NCBI RefSeq assembly: GCF_910596095.1
Contig: NC_056555.1
Location: 10,107,501 to 10,171,500 of the forward strand
Direction of reading: 5' to 3'
Origin: Thunnus maccoyii
Lineage: Eukaryota; Chordata; Actinopteri; Scombriformes; Scombridae
Length of the DNA stretch: 64,000 bases
In this document: positions 50,595-64,000 of the stretch, piece after piece
Numbering within the stretch: position 1 is the stretch's first letter
How the letters are laid out: the number at the start of each line of letters is the position of its first letter
The notes under the pieces: generated by a model
What the model saw: only the letters and a program-made list of their open reading frames with translations
What the model was told of the DNA's origin: nothing
Database searches by the model: none
Position numbers and translations under genes: made by a program

Positions 50595-50835
50595 GTGAGC
50601 TAATGTGGCTAACACTGCATACGTGTGTCGCATTTGTATTTATTTATATGCTTTTAGTGACACACAGGGGCTCATTTAATCAAACATGAATGGTTTCCTT
50701 AGTGAAATGTCGACTATAATCTGTCTCCTGCACCAGTCACAGTATGTCACAACCTGAATTTACGTTTTACAGCCAAAAAACAAAACAGCTGATTATTCGC
50801 TTTACTAATTGGGTTAACTCTGTTGTTTGTCCAGG

Positions 50836-53800
50836 ATGAATGACATGAATCTGAGTCCTGTGGGCATGGACCAGCTCAGTGTGCCCTCAGTGAGTGCCAG
50901 CCACTTGGGTCTGCCCACCTCCCCCACACACAACCCCATTCCCACTCCAGGTATGAAGGCAATACTAAGCGTGTTTGATCAAACTGTGATGTGATGTGAT
51001 GTGTTTCTTGGTGAAGAAAACATTTCATATCAAAGATCCCCTCCAGACATATTTTAACATGTATATAAAATATTCTACTTTGAATAATAATTTGTCTTTT
51101 TTCCACAAAAAGTTCAATTACCTTGTTAAAATCCTTAAAATTACATCTACTCTGGATCACCATGGTAACTGAATGGTTACAGTGCATGCCACATAACCAC
51201 AACGTCCCCGGTTCAAATCTGCCTGGGGACCTTTGTGGTATGTCACGCCCCTCTCTCTCCCTTGTTTCCTGTGTGCTTCTCCACTATCAACTGTCAAATA
51301 AAGGTAAAAAAAAAAAAAAGCCCCAAAACACATCTTAAAAAATCACATTATTCCTTCCCCCCCTCATTAATGATCCCCTCCAGATATTTATTAAGACATA
51401 TAAAAATTCTCTGCTTGGAACAATAATGTATGTCTGACATGGTTTTTCCACAAAATATGTATAATTACCTCTTTAAAATCCTCATTGTCCCTGATTAAAA
51501 ATTCCAGAACCTATAAATATGTAAATATATTTAATCTCAGAAGTTTTCTTGCTTGACACAAGATGTCTCCTACTTCACTGTAAAGTCCATTCTCAGTGTT
51601 TGTACACTTGAGGCTTCAAATTTCCACATCATACTTGTGTGAGTTAAATTTTGGACCACTATTAGCCCCAAACTATTTGTAATGTCACAAATCATGCTTG
51701 TAGGCCCACACCCTAAAATTTGATTTTCAATTAGCACAGAGAAACTTTCCACTTTCAGCAGACGGATGTGAAAACAGCCTTCTAGTGTCAAACTCTGCAC
51801 ATACATCACTCTGCACAGTGAAACTCAAATATCCAACTGAAGGAACAAGAAGGAAAACATGTTTTTGAGTGGAGGGGGACTTTAAATGCTAAAGAATCCT
51901 AAATGTGTGTACTGCAGGTATTTCTGTATAGTCTATACTTTAACTTAAATTTCCTGAATATATTCTCCTGTTTTCCACATTGACATACTGTAGATACATG
52001 CTGATTTAAACTTTATTCTCTTTATGATGGTGCAGGTATGCCAGTGGCCATCCCCAGCCTGGGACCTTCACTGGGCTCCCTCCCTTCTGCTCTGTCACTG
52101 ATGTTGCCCATGGGTCCTCTGGGGGACAGGGGAGTGATGTGCGGCCTGCCGGAGAGGAACTACTCCTTGCCACCTCCTCCATACCCCCATCTGGAGAGCA
52201 GCTACTTCCGACACATATTGCCAGGTGCAGTACTGTTTGTGTGCGTGACATGAATTTTGAGTCAGTCAGCCTGATTGTTGTAGTGGGGATGCTTGATGAT
52301 GAACCCAGTATGCCTGATCTCTTTGTTGCTAAAGGTATCCTGTCTTATCTGGCTGACCGTCCACCGCCTCAGTACATTCACCCCAGCAGCCTTAACATGG
52401 ACGGGACCCTGTCTGTTGCCAGCAACAATCCTTCAGGTCTGGACCCCTACAGTGGCCCTGGAGGCCCATTGGAACAGGGCCTGGTGCCCATGGACTCCAG
52501 ACAGGTCAGTGGCCAGGGAGACCTCCACCAGGCTGGTGCTCATGAGCTGGACTCCACAGGGTTGGCCATGGAGTCGCGTGTCAGCAGCCCCATGTCCCCT
52601 GACAGGATGGGAGAGGAGCTGGCCACCATGGACGGGGTCGGGGTGGTGGCGGTGTCCGACAGCCAGCAGCAGCTTGGAGGGGGAAGGCAGCCTCAGCCAC
52701 ATGAGGGCCTGACTGGGGTGGACTCCTCTGGTGGGGTGATGCCCCTTCATGGACCCCCTGTGCTCGAGTTACCGGTGGTGATGGAGCCGGATCATATGGG
52801 GGGCCGAGTGGGAAACGCTGGGGGAGGAGGAGCAGGAGGACTTGGGGAGCAGCTTCACACAAATGGGGAGCTGAACTCGGGCGTCGTCAGTGTGGTGCTC
52901 ACTGGCTCCATGGCCAGTCAAGGCCAGCTGGAGCCGGTGTCCCTCCATGGACACTCTGGGATGGGGCTGGAGGCAGTAAATGTGTCCCCCATCACTGCAG
53001 AGGTGTCGCTGGGGCCAGAAAATAACCTGGTGCTGGTCAACTCCACCCTGCAGCTAGAGGATTCTACCTCCAACAAGGAGAACATGGTCACTGCTTACAC
53101 CATCTGTGAGTGTGTATTTGTTACAGTTCCTTCAGACGTTAAAATTGAAAATCTTGATTTTTAGATCTGAGAAAAGAATTGAAAGTAATATGAAGCTTCA
53201 GTAAAATGAGTTGTAAAAAGCAGTCATTGAATGGAAGTGAGATGAAGATGATGTACAACAAGGAAGCTCTTGACACTGTTAACAGGCAGTAAGTGTAAGT
53301 GATTGAAATAACTGTCGCTGGTAGTAATTTTTGTGTTGTTGTTATCATCTATCAGGGTGCACACTGTGTGAGCGTTCATATACCTCAGACTGCCCAGAGC
53401 ATGGCCCAGTCACCTTCATCCCTGACACGCCCATCCAAAGCCGGGCTCGCCTCTCTCTCCCACGTCCACTGTGCATTCGCATCTCAGTGGCTGACGAACC
53501 GCTCGGTAAGAAAATTAACATTCTTAAACAAAGTTTTCTGGGGCTGTTAAAGTTGATTTCCTGACGGTGCGTAAGTCGAAGTGCACCAGCCTCGCCCCGC
53601 CCCACTCCTGCAACTTTCACAAAGAATGTTGTTTACGTTGATAGCCGCTTATCAGCTTCTCCATTCATGGATACAACAAATGTTATATTGTTACAATGTT
53701 TCATCAGGTTTCATCAGGTTTGCATCAACAACAGAGTTTAAGGGGGCATGGTGGAGGAGGCATGAGCCACAGTTTGTGTCGAAACCTGTACTCCTCCATT

Positions 53801-56800
53801 GAGTCATAACTCACTTATTTCTGAACACACAGACATGATACATAAATGTGAATAAACATCCATAAATCTGCTTAGAATTAATAGAAAAATTACGCTCCCT
53901 TGAACACTAGAACTTGCCTTAGAATCACCACATTTTTAAAGATCCCCTCCAGACATGTATTAAGACATATAAAATTACTCTGCTTGGAATAATGTGTGCC
54001 TTATAAGTTTTTTCCACAAAAAAATAATAATTACTACTTTAAAATCCTTAAAATGGCAACTAATCCTTCATTTAAAATTTCAGAATCGATAAATATGCAA
54101 ATATATTTCATTTCAGAAGTTTAACTGATGGACACAAGACGTCTCCTACTTCACTGAAAAGTCAGTTGTATGTGCACTGGAGGTTTCAAGTTTCCACGTC
54201 ACACTTGTATACTTGGATTGGCTCCAAACTAGTTGTGTTATCACACAATTATATTTTATTGCTGTACAGACTGTAAAGCCCCCTGAGGCAAATTTGTGAT
54301 TTGCGATATTGGGCTATAAAAATATGAATAAAATGGACTTGACTTGCTGTACCACAGATGAACCAGCAGGGAGAGAAAAAAAAAGACATCAGCCTCTGGA
54401 AACAGAGCTGCAGCTAGGGACAGGAAATTCGTAGGATGGAGCCTCAGTTCAGCAGCAGTATAGCTACCCAGATAGTGATAGATTAGAAGAGTTAACATGG
54501 AGTCTGCAGGAGGGGGTGAGTTTTGTATAAAATGCTGGATTGTTTTAGTTAATTATGTGTTTCTGTTTCCGTTCTGCTACATTAATGGTGACAAAGTAGG
54601 TTTTGACTGACAACTGTTGGAGGCAAGAGGGAGTTTTTGTGTCTGTTAAAGTGTTTATTAAAACAGCATGTAACAATAGTGTTTGAGATTACTGTTCACA
54701 GTCTCTTTTTACCAGGATGAGATTGTGGTCAGTTAAGAAAGCAGCAGAGGAGAAAATGAGGCAGACAACAAATGGAGCAAGAGAAGCAGGTGACATACAG
54801 AAACTGAATAGTCAAAGTCTAAAGGAGGCTAGTTCATATCAAGAGAGCTGGCAAACAAACTACCTCTCCACACAGAACTGCACTGCATATTTTATTATTT
54901 TTTTAATTCTTGTATGTCTTTGTTTTTCTTGAAGTCTATTAATAGGAGAAAGATGTTGCAAATGCTAAATGTTTGGCATGGTCAGTCAATATCAGTCTGA
55001 TGGAAAGGGTGTGATAGTGTATTCAGACGTGATTATTTCCTCATGCACTGTTGATAGGTTCTTATAGCTTCTACCCCCACTGCTGGTTATGATTAACAGT
55101 CTGCATAAACAGGACTGAATCATTGATAGAAGAAACCTGGACTCGACTGATCCTCTTGAAGTTCTGTTGTTGCGTGGGCCTATCAATGGAAAGGAAAGGA
55201 AAGAGGGTGCCCACCTCATGACCCCAGTGAAGCGTTTACCCCCTACCCCCACTCAAGGAATGATTGCCTATTACAATACAGGATTGTAAAACCAAGTCCT
55301 ATGAGCTCAACTGATAATAGAATTGCAAAATAATATACAGGGTCTGGTTTGGTATGTTAAAGCTTTGTGAAAACATTTTTAAAAAGTAGTATCAAGCACA
55401 CATGAGTAAACAGAAACAAGTTTGGTACCCCATATTAGATTATAAATGTTGTCAGAAGACCTTTACTTGTACGCTGACGAAATGTTGTTATGCTTCCTCT
55501 TAGGGGTTTTTGCACGGGACGTTATTCCTCCTAGGACCTGCTTCGGACCGATGGTTGGCCAGCATTGTAGCAACGTGGACCTCTCTGATTGGCCGGAAAA
55601 GGAAACACCTCAGCTATGGAAGGTCAGTGCAGTGGCTTCGGTTGGGCCACAGTCGTCAAAGTCGATCTAGAAACCATGATGAGTAGATGAACCCGTCTGT
55701 CCTTCACAGATGTACCACAACAACGTGTTGGAGTTCTACATCGTGACAACGGATGAGAATGAATGCAATTGGATGATGTTTGTCCGCAAGGCAAGGTATG
55801 ACACAGAACATAATAGAGGTGTGACTTAATTATGTTAAGTGTGCAATATGTATGGCTGGATTGTGTGCAAATCTATATTGTGATTATAGCTGCAACAAAG
55901 AAGCAATGTGGATAATTGTATTGACATTGTAGGAAATTAAAACAGTGCATGTTGTTTAGAGCAACTTGTGTATGACTTTAGATACAATATGCTGTTAAAA
56001 TGTATGTGTGTTTGTGTATTAAGGACCCGTGACGAGCAGAACCTGGTGGCGTACCCTGCCAACGGTAAACTGTTCTTCTGTACAACCACAGAGATCCACC
56101 CGGACCAGGAACTGCTCTTCTACTACAGCAGAGACTACTGCAGGCTGATGGGTGAGATGCGACTCACGCAACAACTGATCCATTACTGACATGGGCATCC
56201 GTTGACTGTTATTGTACTATCCCTCATGTCTCCACAGGCATTCCTCAGGTGCCTGAGGGCCAGATCTGCCACTGCGGCAAAGAGTGCTCCTCCTTTTCTG
56301 AGTTCAAGTCTCATCTTAATAGCCATAACAGTAACCACAGCCATAACCAACCTCCGCACAGCCACAGCCCATCGCAGCAGGACCACTCTCAGCAGCAACA
56401 GCCGCAGCAACAACAACAGCAGCAGCAACAAGAGCAACAACCACAGCAACAGCAACACACTCACCAGGAAGAGAAGCTGACCAACGGGACCTCGAGCTCC
56501 TCCTCTTCGCCGTGGCCCTGTCACACCCACGCTGCAGGACAAACAAACAATGATAACAACAGCAGCAGCAGGAGCAGCGCTAATAGGAACTCTAATAACG
56601 TTACCTCCAGAACAAACTCTAAAGGTCAGGGCCATGCGCGGGAGAAGAAATTCAAGTGCAGCATGTGTTCACGGGCCTTCATTACATCCACTAAGCTTAA
56701 TGTGCACTTCATGGGGCATGTGGGGATGAAGCCTCACAAGTGTGAATACTGCAGCAAGGCTTTTAGTGATCCCAGCAACCTCAGGATGCACCTCAAGATT

Positions 56801-57865
56801 CACACAGGTATGTACAAGGATAATGGACGTGTAAACGGATATCTGTATTTTTGATTTTTGCTTTGAAGAGACAGGAGCCTGGTTCTGATGGAGGCTTAAC
56901 TGAGGGGCTGCATAAAAGGATATGCAGGAGTTCTTAGAACTGTAAATCATGCAAAGATATTCCAGTATCCCAGAATAAAAATTCGGACCTTGAAATGTGC
57001 ATGACATGTTCCCTTAAACATTTTTTACCCCAGTCCTTTTAAAACATTTTAATCTAATGAGATACTTTATGAAGAAAATGCTGCTTTCCTATCTGTTTCA
57101 ATGTATAAATACAAATTCGATTCAGTTCAGCACATAGACATCCATCCAGAAATATTATTTTACTGATTGTGTCTTTATTTTTCTGCCAACAGGTCAGAAG
57201 AACTATAGATGCACAGTTTGCGAGAAGTCGTTCACCCAGAAATCCCACGTGGCGTCGCACATGCTCATCCACACTGGCGCAGAGAAGCTCAAGTGTGACC
57301 TCTGTGACCGAGCATTCATCAGGAAACATGACCTGAAACAGCACATGTTCTCTCACACACAGTATGTAACTTGATAATTTTACATTTCATAAAGACGTAC
57401 AGCTGTTTTATAAGTTAGCAGATTGATGGATTGAGTTCGGCACTGATTGTTGTAATGTGGTGTTTCTTCTTCCCTGGTTATTTCCACCAATTCAACAGCG
57501 AACGCCGGATTCAGTGCCCGAAGTGCAACAAACATTTCCTCAAGACCAACCACCTGAAGAAACACATGAACTCTCACGAGGGCCGGAGAGACTTTGTCTG
57601 CGAGAAATGCCACAAAGCTTTCCTCACCAAATACCACCTCACCCGTCACCTCAAGATATGCAAAGGGCCCAAGACGGAAAGAGCATCCCGTAAGGAGCAG
57701 GACGTGGATGAGGACGAGGAGGAGGAGGACGAAGAGGAGGATGATGGCAGGGTGAGAGGAGGAGGAGGAGGAGGAGAGAGACTTGTTGACTCAGCCAGCA
57801 ATGATGACTGTGGTTTAGATGTTGGAGGATATAACTCTGAGAAGTCCCTGTCACCCCCTCATTGA
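50836..57865 (+). CDS. prdm4: PR domain zinc finger protein 4
   Basis: Nuclear transcription regulator; mammalian PRDM4 (SC1) binds the p75 neurotrophin receptor and recruits PRMT5. Ten coding exons in phase: 50836-50950, 52036-52224, 52335-53105, 53356-53505, 55504-55622, 55710-55795, 56024-56151, 56238-56807, 57193-57361, 57499-57865; 887 residues (human 801). Order: N-terminal region starting [15 protein letters not shown] with [20 protein letters not shown]; a zinc knuckle [17 protein letters not shown] (about 360-376); the PR/SET domain (about 405-520: [33 protein letters not shown]); a second knuckle [17 protein letters not shown]; a Q/H/N-rich insert; six C2H2-type fingers (about 657-795), the last ending H..C; and an acidic tail [15 protein letters not shown]. 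The start is preceded by an in-frame stop in the leader. Extra length comes mainly from the insert and the N-terminal half. Confidence 0.95.
51030..51149. mobile_element. Truncated reverse copy of the TTAAAGTCCCCC MITE
   Basis: Begins CAAAGATCCCCTCCAGACAT and runs through TTTTTCCACAAAAAG and TAAAATCCTTAAAATTACAT before breaking off at the SINE that follows. Only one end is present. Confidence 0.6.
51150..51319 (+). mobile_element. tRNA-derived SINE
   Basis: A tRNA-like head with box A-like TGGTAACTGAATGG and box B GGTTCAAATC (51210-51219) is followed by CTGCCTGGGGACCTTTG, a pyrimidine-rich body and a 3' end TGTCAAATAAAGGTAAAAA with a 13-14 A tail. It lies in prdm4 intron 1, between two copies of the TTAAAGTCCCCC MITE. 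Not a functional tRNA: no intact cloverleaf. Confidence 0.75.
51372..51885. mobile_element. TTAA-type MITE, full-length copy 2, reverse orientation
   Basis: Starts GATCCCCTCCAGATATTTAT and ends GAGTGGAGGGGGACTTTAA. Compared with copy 1 it is inverted and carries the same landmarks (CACTTTCAGCAGACGGATGT, GTGAAACTCAAATATCCAAC, AGGAACAAGAAGGAAAAC). Confidence 0.75.
53936..54347. mobile_element. Partial TTAA-type MITE joined to an inverted retroelement fragment
   Basis: Starts TTAAAGATCCCCTCCAGACA with the family's landmarks to about 54245, where the far end is missing. From 54258, CTGTACAGACTGTAAAGCCC and CCTGAGGCAAATTTGTGATT are the reverse of the fragment at 26492. Both lie in prdm4 intron 4. 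Confidence 0.65.
56380..56470 (+). repeat. CAG/CAA-rich repeat coding a glutamine tract in prdm4
   Basis: CAGCAA-type codons encode a Q-rich stretch broken by P, E and H (about residues 566-597), between the CHCGKEC knuckle and the first C2H2 finger; H/N/S-rich sequence flanks it on both sides. The human protein, as I remember it, has only a short H/S-rich linker here. Mixed CAG and CAA codons should limit slippage. The antisense leucine-rich open frame is an artefact of this repeat. Confidence 0.85.
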
Positions 57866-58203
57866 CAACACTGTGCCTCTTGAGATGTTTTGATTTTTCA
57901 TCTACATTAGTACATTACTCATATGTACCTCTAGTTTTTGCCAAATTTCAGTTACTTTGTCAAATTTTAACTGCAACATCTTACATAATCGATTTATTTT
58001 ATTTGCCAGAATTTTACAATCAGTACATATTTAGTCTCTCACAAGCATATCAATGCTGCTAAAATAATTTTTGTCATATTATAAGCCAACTGATTTTTTT
58101 TTTCTTCTTTTTTCATTTAACTCAGGCCTGTGTAATATTATTGGTTGATGGGGTTAATATAAGCTATCTTTCATTCACTGTTATTCCTTATTCTGACTTT
58201 CTC

Positions 58204-58209
58204 AATAAA
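58204..58209 (+). terminator. Candidate polyadenylation signal of prdm4
   Basis: AATAAA about 340 bases after the TGA at 57863-57865. Further AATAAA copies near 58512 and 58638 could give longer tails. Confidence 0.5.
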
Positions 58210-58639
58210 AATGGAGTGAACGACTGATATTCATTTGTAGCTGTGCATTAATGTCAATTAAATTACTGATGCCATATTCTTGCATTTTAGTCCTGATCAT
58301 GTGTAATTGCTAACTACCTGCGCTTTTGTTCTTTATTTATTAAAAGCAGGATTTTGTATTCCTTTCATTTTTATTTAAAATGTCTGTGTGAATGGAAATG
58401 AGATTCTTGAAAACAGGAGTCTGGGCATTCTGTGATATTCCTCATTGTGTGAGTGTTGACTAAATGTAATAATATTGTTATAGCTCCATCCTATCTGTTG
58501 CCTAATGTTTTAATAAATAATAATTTAAAGCTGTTTTGTGTTGTTGACTGAAAATGATAGTATATGATGTATACTTGATGGTATATCCAGGAATGTAGTA
58601 GAAAGTAATCCCATGTTTATTGACCATTTCTTCTGAAAT

Positions 58640-59444
58640 AAATATTTTATCTGCATCACAGCAGAACATCATACATAGAAACCAATATCAAACACATCAC
58701 TCATAATAAAGTTTACCCACCTGCTTTACATTCACCACATGATCGCCCATGGATAAAACCACGTGGATAAAGCGGCGAGGCAGCGCCCCCACCTGACCAC
58801 TTAACTAGTGTAATTTGTTTCTATGAGAGGGATGTTGAGACTGTGGAACATTTTCTTCCATTGTGAATCTGTGCAGGAATTCTGGCTTTCATGTCAGAGC
58901 TGGCTTTAATCTAAAGATATGCCGTATTGCTGTACCCTCTAAATGTGATGTTGATTAAAGCTGGAGTACTTATGAGGGAGAAAAACTGGGCTTCTGGTAA
59001 ACAACTTGATTTTATTGTGTAAACACTTTATTCCTAGGTGTAAATATTTAAAGGTTAAAGCCCACATCAAGAAGAAAATAATGTCCCCAAATCACCAAAC
59101 CCTCCTGCACAACAGCTTCATTATGGTCTAAAAGTTACAGACTTGTGCTATCAGTTGTAGAAAATTTAACGAATTAGCCAAAGGAGTTTTCTTTTAATGG
59201 ATGAATTTGTCACAAACAGATAGTTCACATTTAATATACAAAAGTCGGAATACACGACATTTTCTAAAACTGTGGGTAGACTCAAGTTTGCTTTTTTTCT
59301 TATATTTCTTTATTTTTTATGGTAGTAAGTAAGTATTTTTATACAATATATGTATATTATCATACGCATATTTTAAATTAAATTATAATATGTTTTATAC
59401 ATTTAAATATTACATTTTATAATAAGAAGAATTGGCTGCTTCTT
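58640..59444. other. Intergenic interval between prdm4 and tmem209, no gene seen
   Basis: AT-rich sequence with short open frames and no recognised exon. TA-rich DNA at 59330-59420 lies next to the palindromic element at 59445. Confidence 0.45.
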
Positions 59445-59690
59445 CAGCGTTATTTTTTTTCCCACCCGCATTCTGAGAAGACCCGCCCTTCTCTGCCTCT
59501 GATTGGCTCTGACCCTGATATTTTTATCCTATCCCAGAGCCATATTTCTTTATATGGCCCTAACCCAACCATCTTACTCGTCATGCCTAAATCTAACCAA
59601 TCTAACCAGCGAAGGCAACGTGTACTAGCCAATCAGAGGAAGAGTAGGGCGGGTCTTCGCGGAATGCGGGTAGGAAAAAACGGAAAAAAT
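59445..59690. mobile_element. Palindromic MITE at the tmem209 promoter
   Basis: Arms pair without gaps around a centre at about 59567.5: ACCCGCATTCTGAGAAGACC, CGCCC and CTCTGATTGGCT on the left match AGCCAATCAGAGG, GGGCGGGTCTTCGCGGAATG and CGGGT on the right, with few mismatches. Each arm carries a CCAAT box (ATTGG at 59503, CCAAT at 59629) and a GC box. No coding capacity. Confidence 0.8.
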
Positions 59691-59716
59691 AAGGCGCTTC
59701 TTCAGAATGAACTACC

Positions 59717-59725
59717 ACCGGAAGT
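59717..59725 (+). promoter_or_regulatory. ETS-type site near the likely tmem209 transcription start
   Basis: ACCGGAAGT is a full ETS/GABP consensus, common close to the start of housekeeping genes. It lies about 27 bases after the palindromic element and about 400 bases before the coding exon, where a noncoding first exon must lie (acceptor at 60118). Confidence 0.5.
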
Positions 59726-60064
59726 ATATTCTACAGCTTCCGTTGAAAATACAAACTATGCAGCGCCGCGGTTGTCATTCACTTTAGCGTGGTATGAACG
59801 ATTTAAGTTTGCTACACGTTGTATTTGCAGTTTGCTAGTATTGTTATTGGAGACACTATGATGTGTTTTCGCTATACACCATGAAATTAAACCATACTTT
59901 GTCTGCAAATTCAGCATTGTTTATATATTAGCTCGCTAACTTTAGCTAATCGTTTAGCTAGCAGGTCAGCTATCTGTGCCACAGCTGCCATGCGACCACT
60001 TCGTTTTACTTGATGTTTTAGCTAATGATGAATTGATTTAAAGCAATCTACGTATTAGTAGTGA

Positions 60065-63648
<3,584 letters not shown>

Positions 63649-64000
63649 TAACTTTCCATCCATTTGGCTCTTTGATATGTGTTTTCATAGAGTTTAAAGT
63701 GTCTCTCTATTGAATGCATATTTTCCTAAATGTTGTGTTTGTTTAGGGCTGATTAAATATTGTGTTTCTATTCAACAGTCCATGAAATATAATTCTTTGA
63801 CTGGTTGTGAGGTGGAGACTAGTGCTGCAATAATGAGACTTTTGTAGATAATATTTTATTGTTTCAGTTGCAGTAGTGCTACATTCTTATCATTAAAAGG
63901 GCTCTATTTTTTATGTCCACAAAAGCTTCAGGGATTGAAACAGATCCCAATGCAAACATTTTTTTTACTTACTCGCACGTGTCCATTAACAGACTACTTA

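Noticed and set aside
51150-51319. tRNA gene suggested by box B GGTTCAAATC
   Set aside because: No intact cloverleaf, and a pyrimidine body plus A tail follow; it is a SINE.
52293-52950. Several long open frames on both strands over prdm4 exon 3
   Set aside because: Shadows of a GC-rich coding exon; the prdm4 frame alone matches the family and splice phases.
56183-56635. 150-codon minus-strand leucine/valine-rich frame
   Set aside because: Antisense shadow of the CAG-rich prdm4 exon.
59583-59861. 92-codon plus-strand frame (MPKSNQSNQRRQ...)
   Set aside because: Starts in the palindromic element and crosses the promoter; no family match and no Kozak or splice support.

Overview
The window looks like nuclear DNA of a ray-finned fish, most likely a percomorph teleost. 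Genes are split by GT-AG introns, the proteins match vertebrate families closely, and the introns hold fold-back elements and short retroelement fragments of kinds common in percomorph genomes. No bacterial, plasmid, phage or CRISPR features were seen. Species and chromosome cannot be named from the sequence alone.

Layout, left to right: (1) dennd2a on the minus strand (1-6145; its 3' part lies beyond the left edge), a Rab guanine-nucleotide exchange factor. (2) slc37a3 on the plus strand (noncoding leader exon ending at 8920; 13 coding exons 11690-16895), a 12-helix sugar-phosphate/phosphate carrier family member. (3) A p21-type CDK inhibitor on the minus strand (coding 21786-22426, leader exon near 25732-25860), tail to tail with slc37a3. 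(4) About 13 kb with no convincing gene (25.9-39.0 kb), rich in mobile-element remnants. (5) A small suppressor-APC-domain gene (39080-43468, +). (6) ascl4 (47370-47912, -) head to head with (7) prdm4 (50836-57865, +), the arrangement I recall for human 12q23. (8) tmem209 (60140-63513, +), which runs off the right edge.

All eight-to-ten exon joins per large gene were checked for reading phase; every exon listed keeps frame with its neighbours. From memory, dennd2a, slc37a3 and tmem209 have human counterparts on 7q32-q34, while ascl4 and prdm4 are on 12q23, so the window joins two human synteny groups. The genes do not form one pathway: they cover membrane traffic (DENND2A), ER transport (SLC37A3), cell-cycle arrest (p21-like), polarity/APC-related scaffolding (SAPCD), transcription (ASCL4, PRDM4) and nuclear-envelope biology (TMEM209).

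I did not find an undescribed multi-gene system. The most notable items are a set of unrelated fold-back elements sharing TTAAAG...CTTTAA ends, a palindromic element carrying CCAAT and GC boxes directly upstream of tmem209, a 52-residue tandem duplication in DENND2A, a PIP-degron split by an intron in the p21-like gene together with a possible alternative start codon in its leader exon, and an isolated exon-like block at 27.6 kb.
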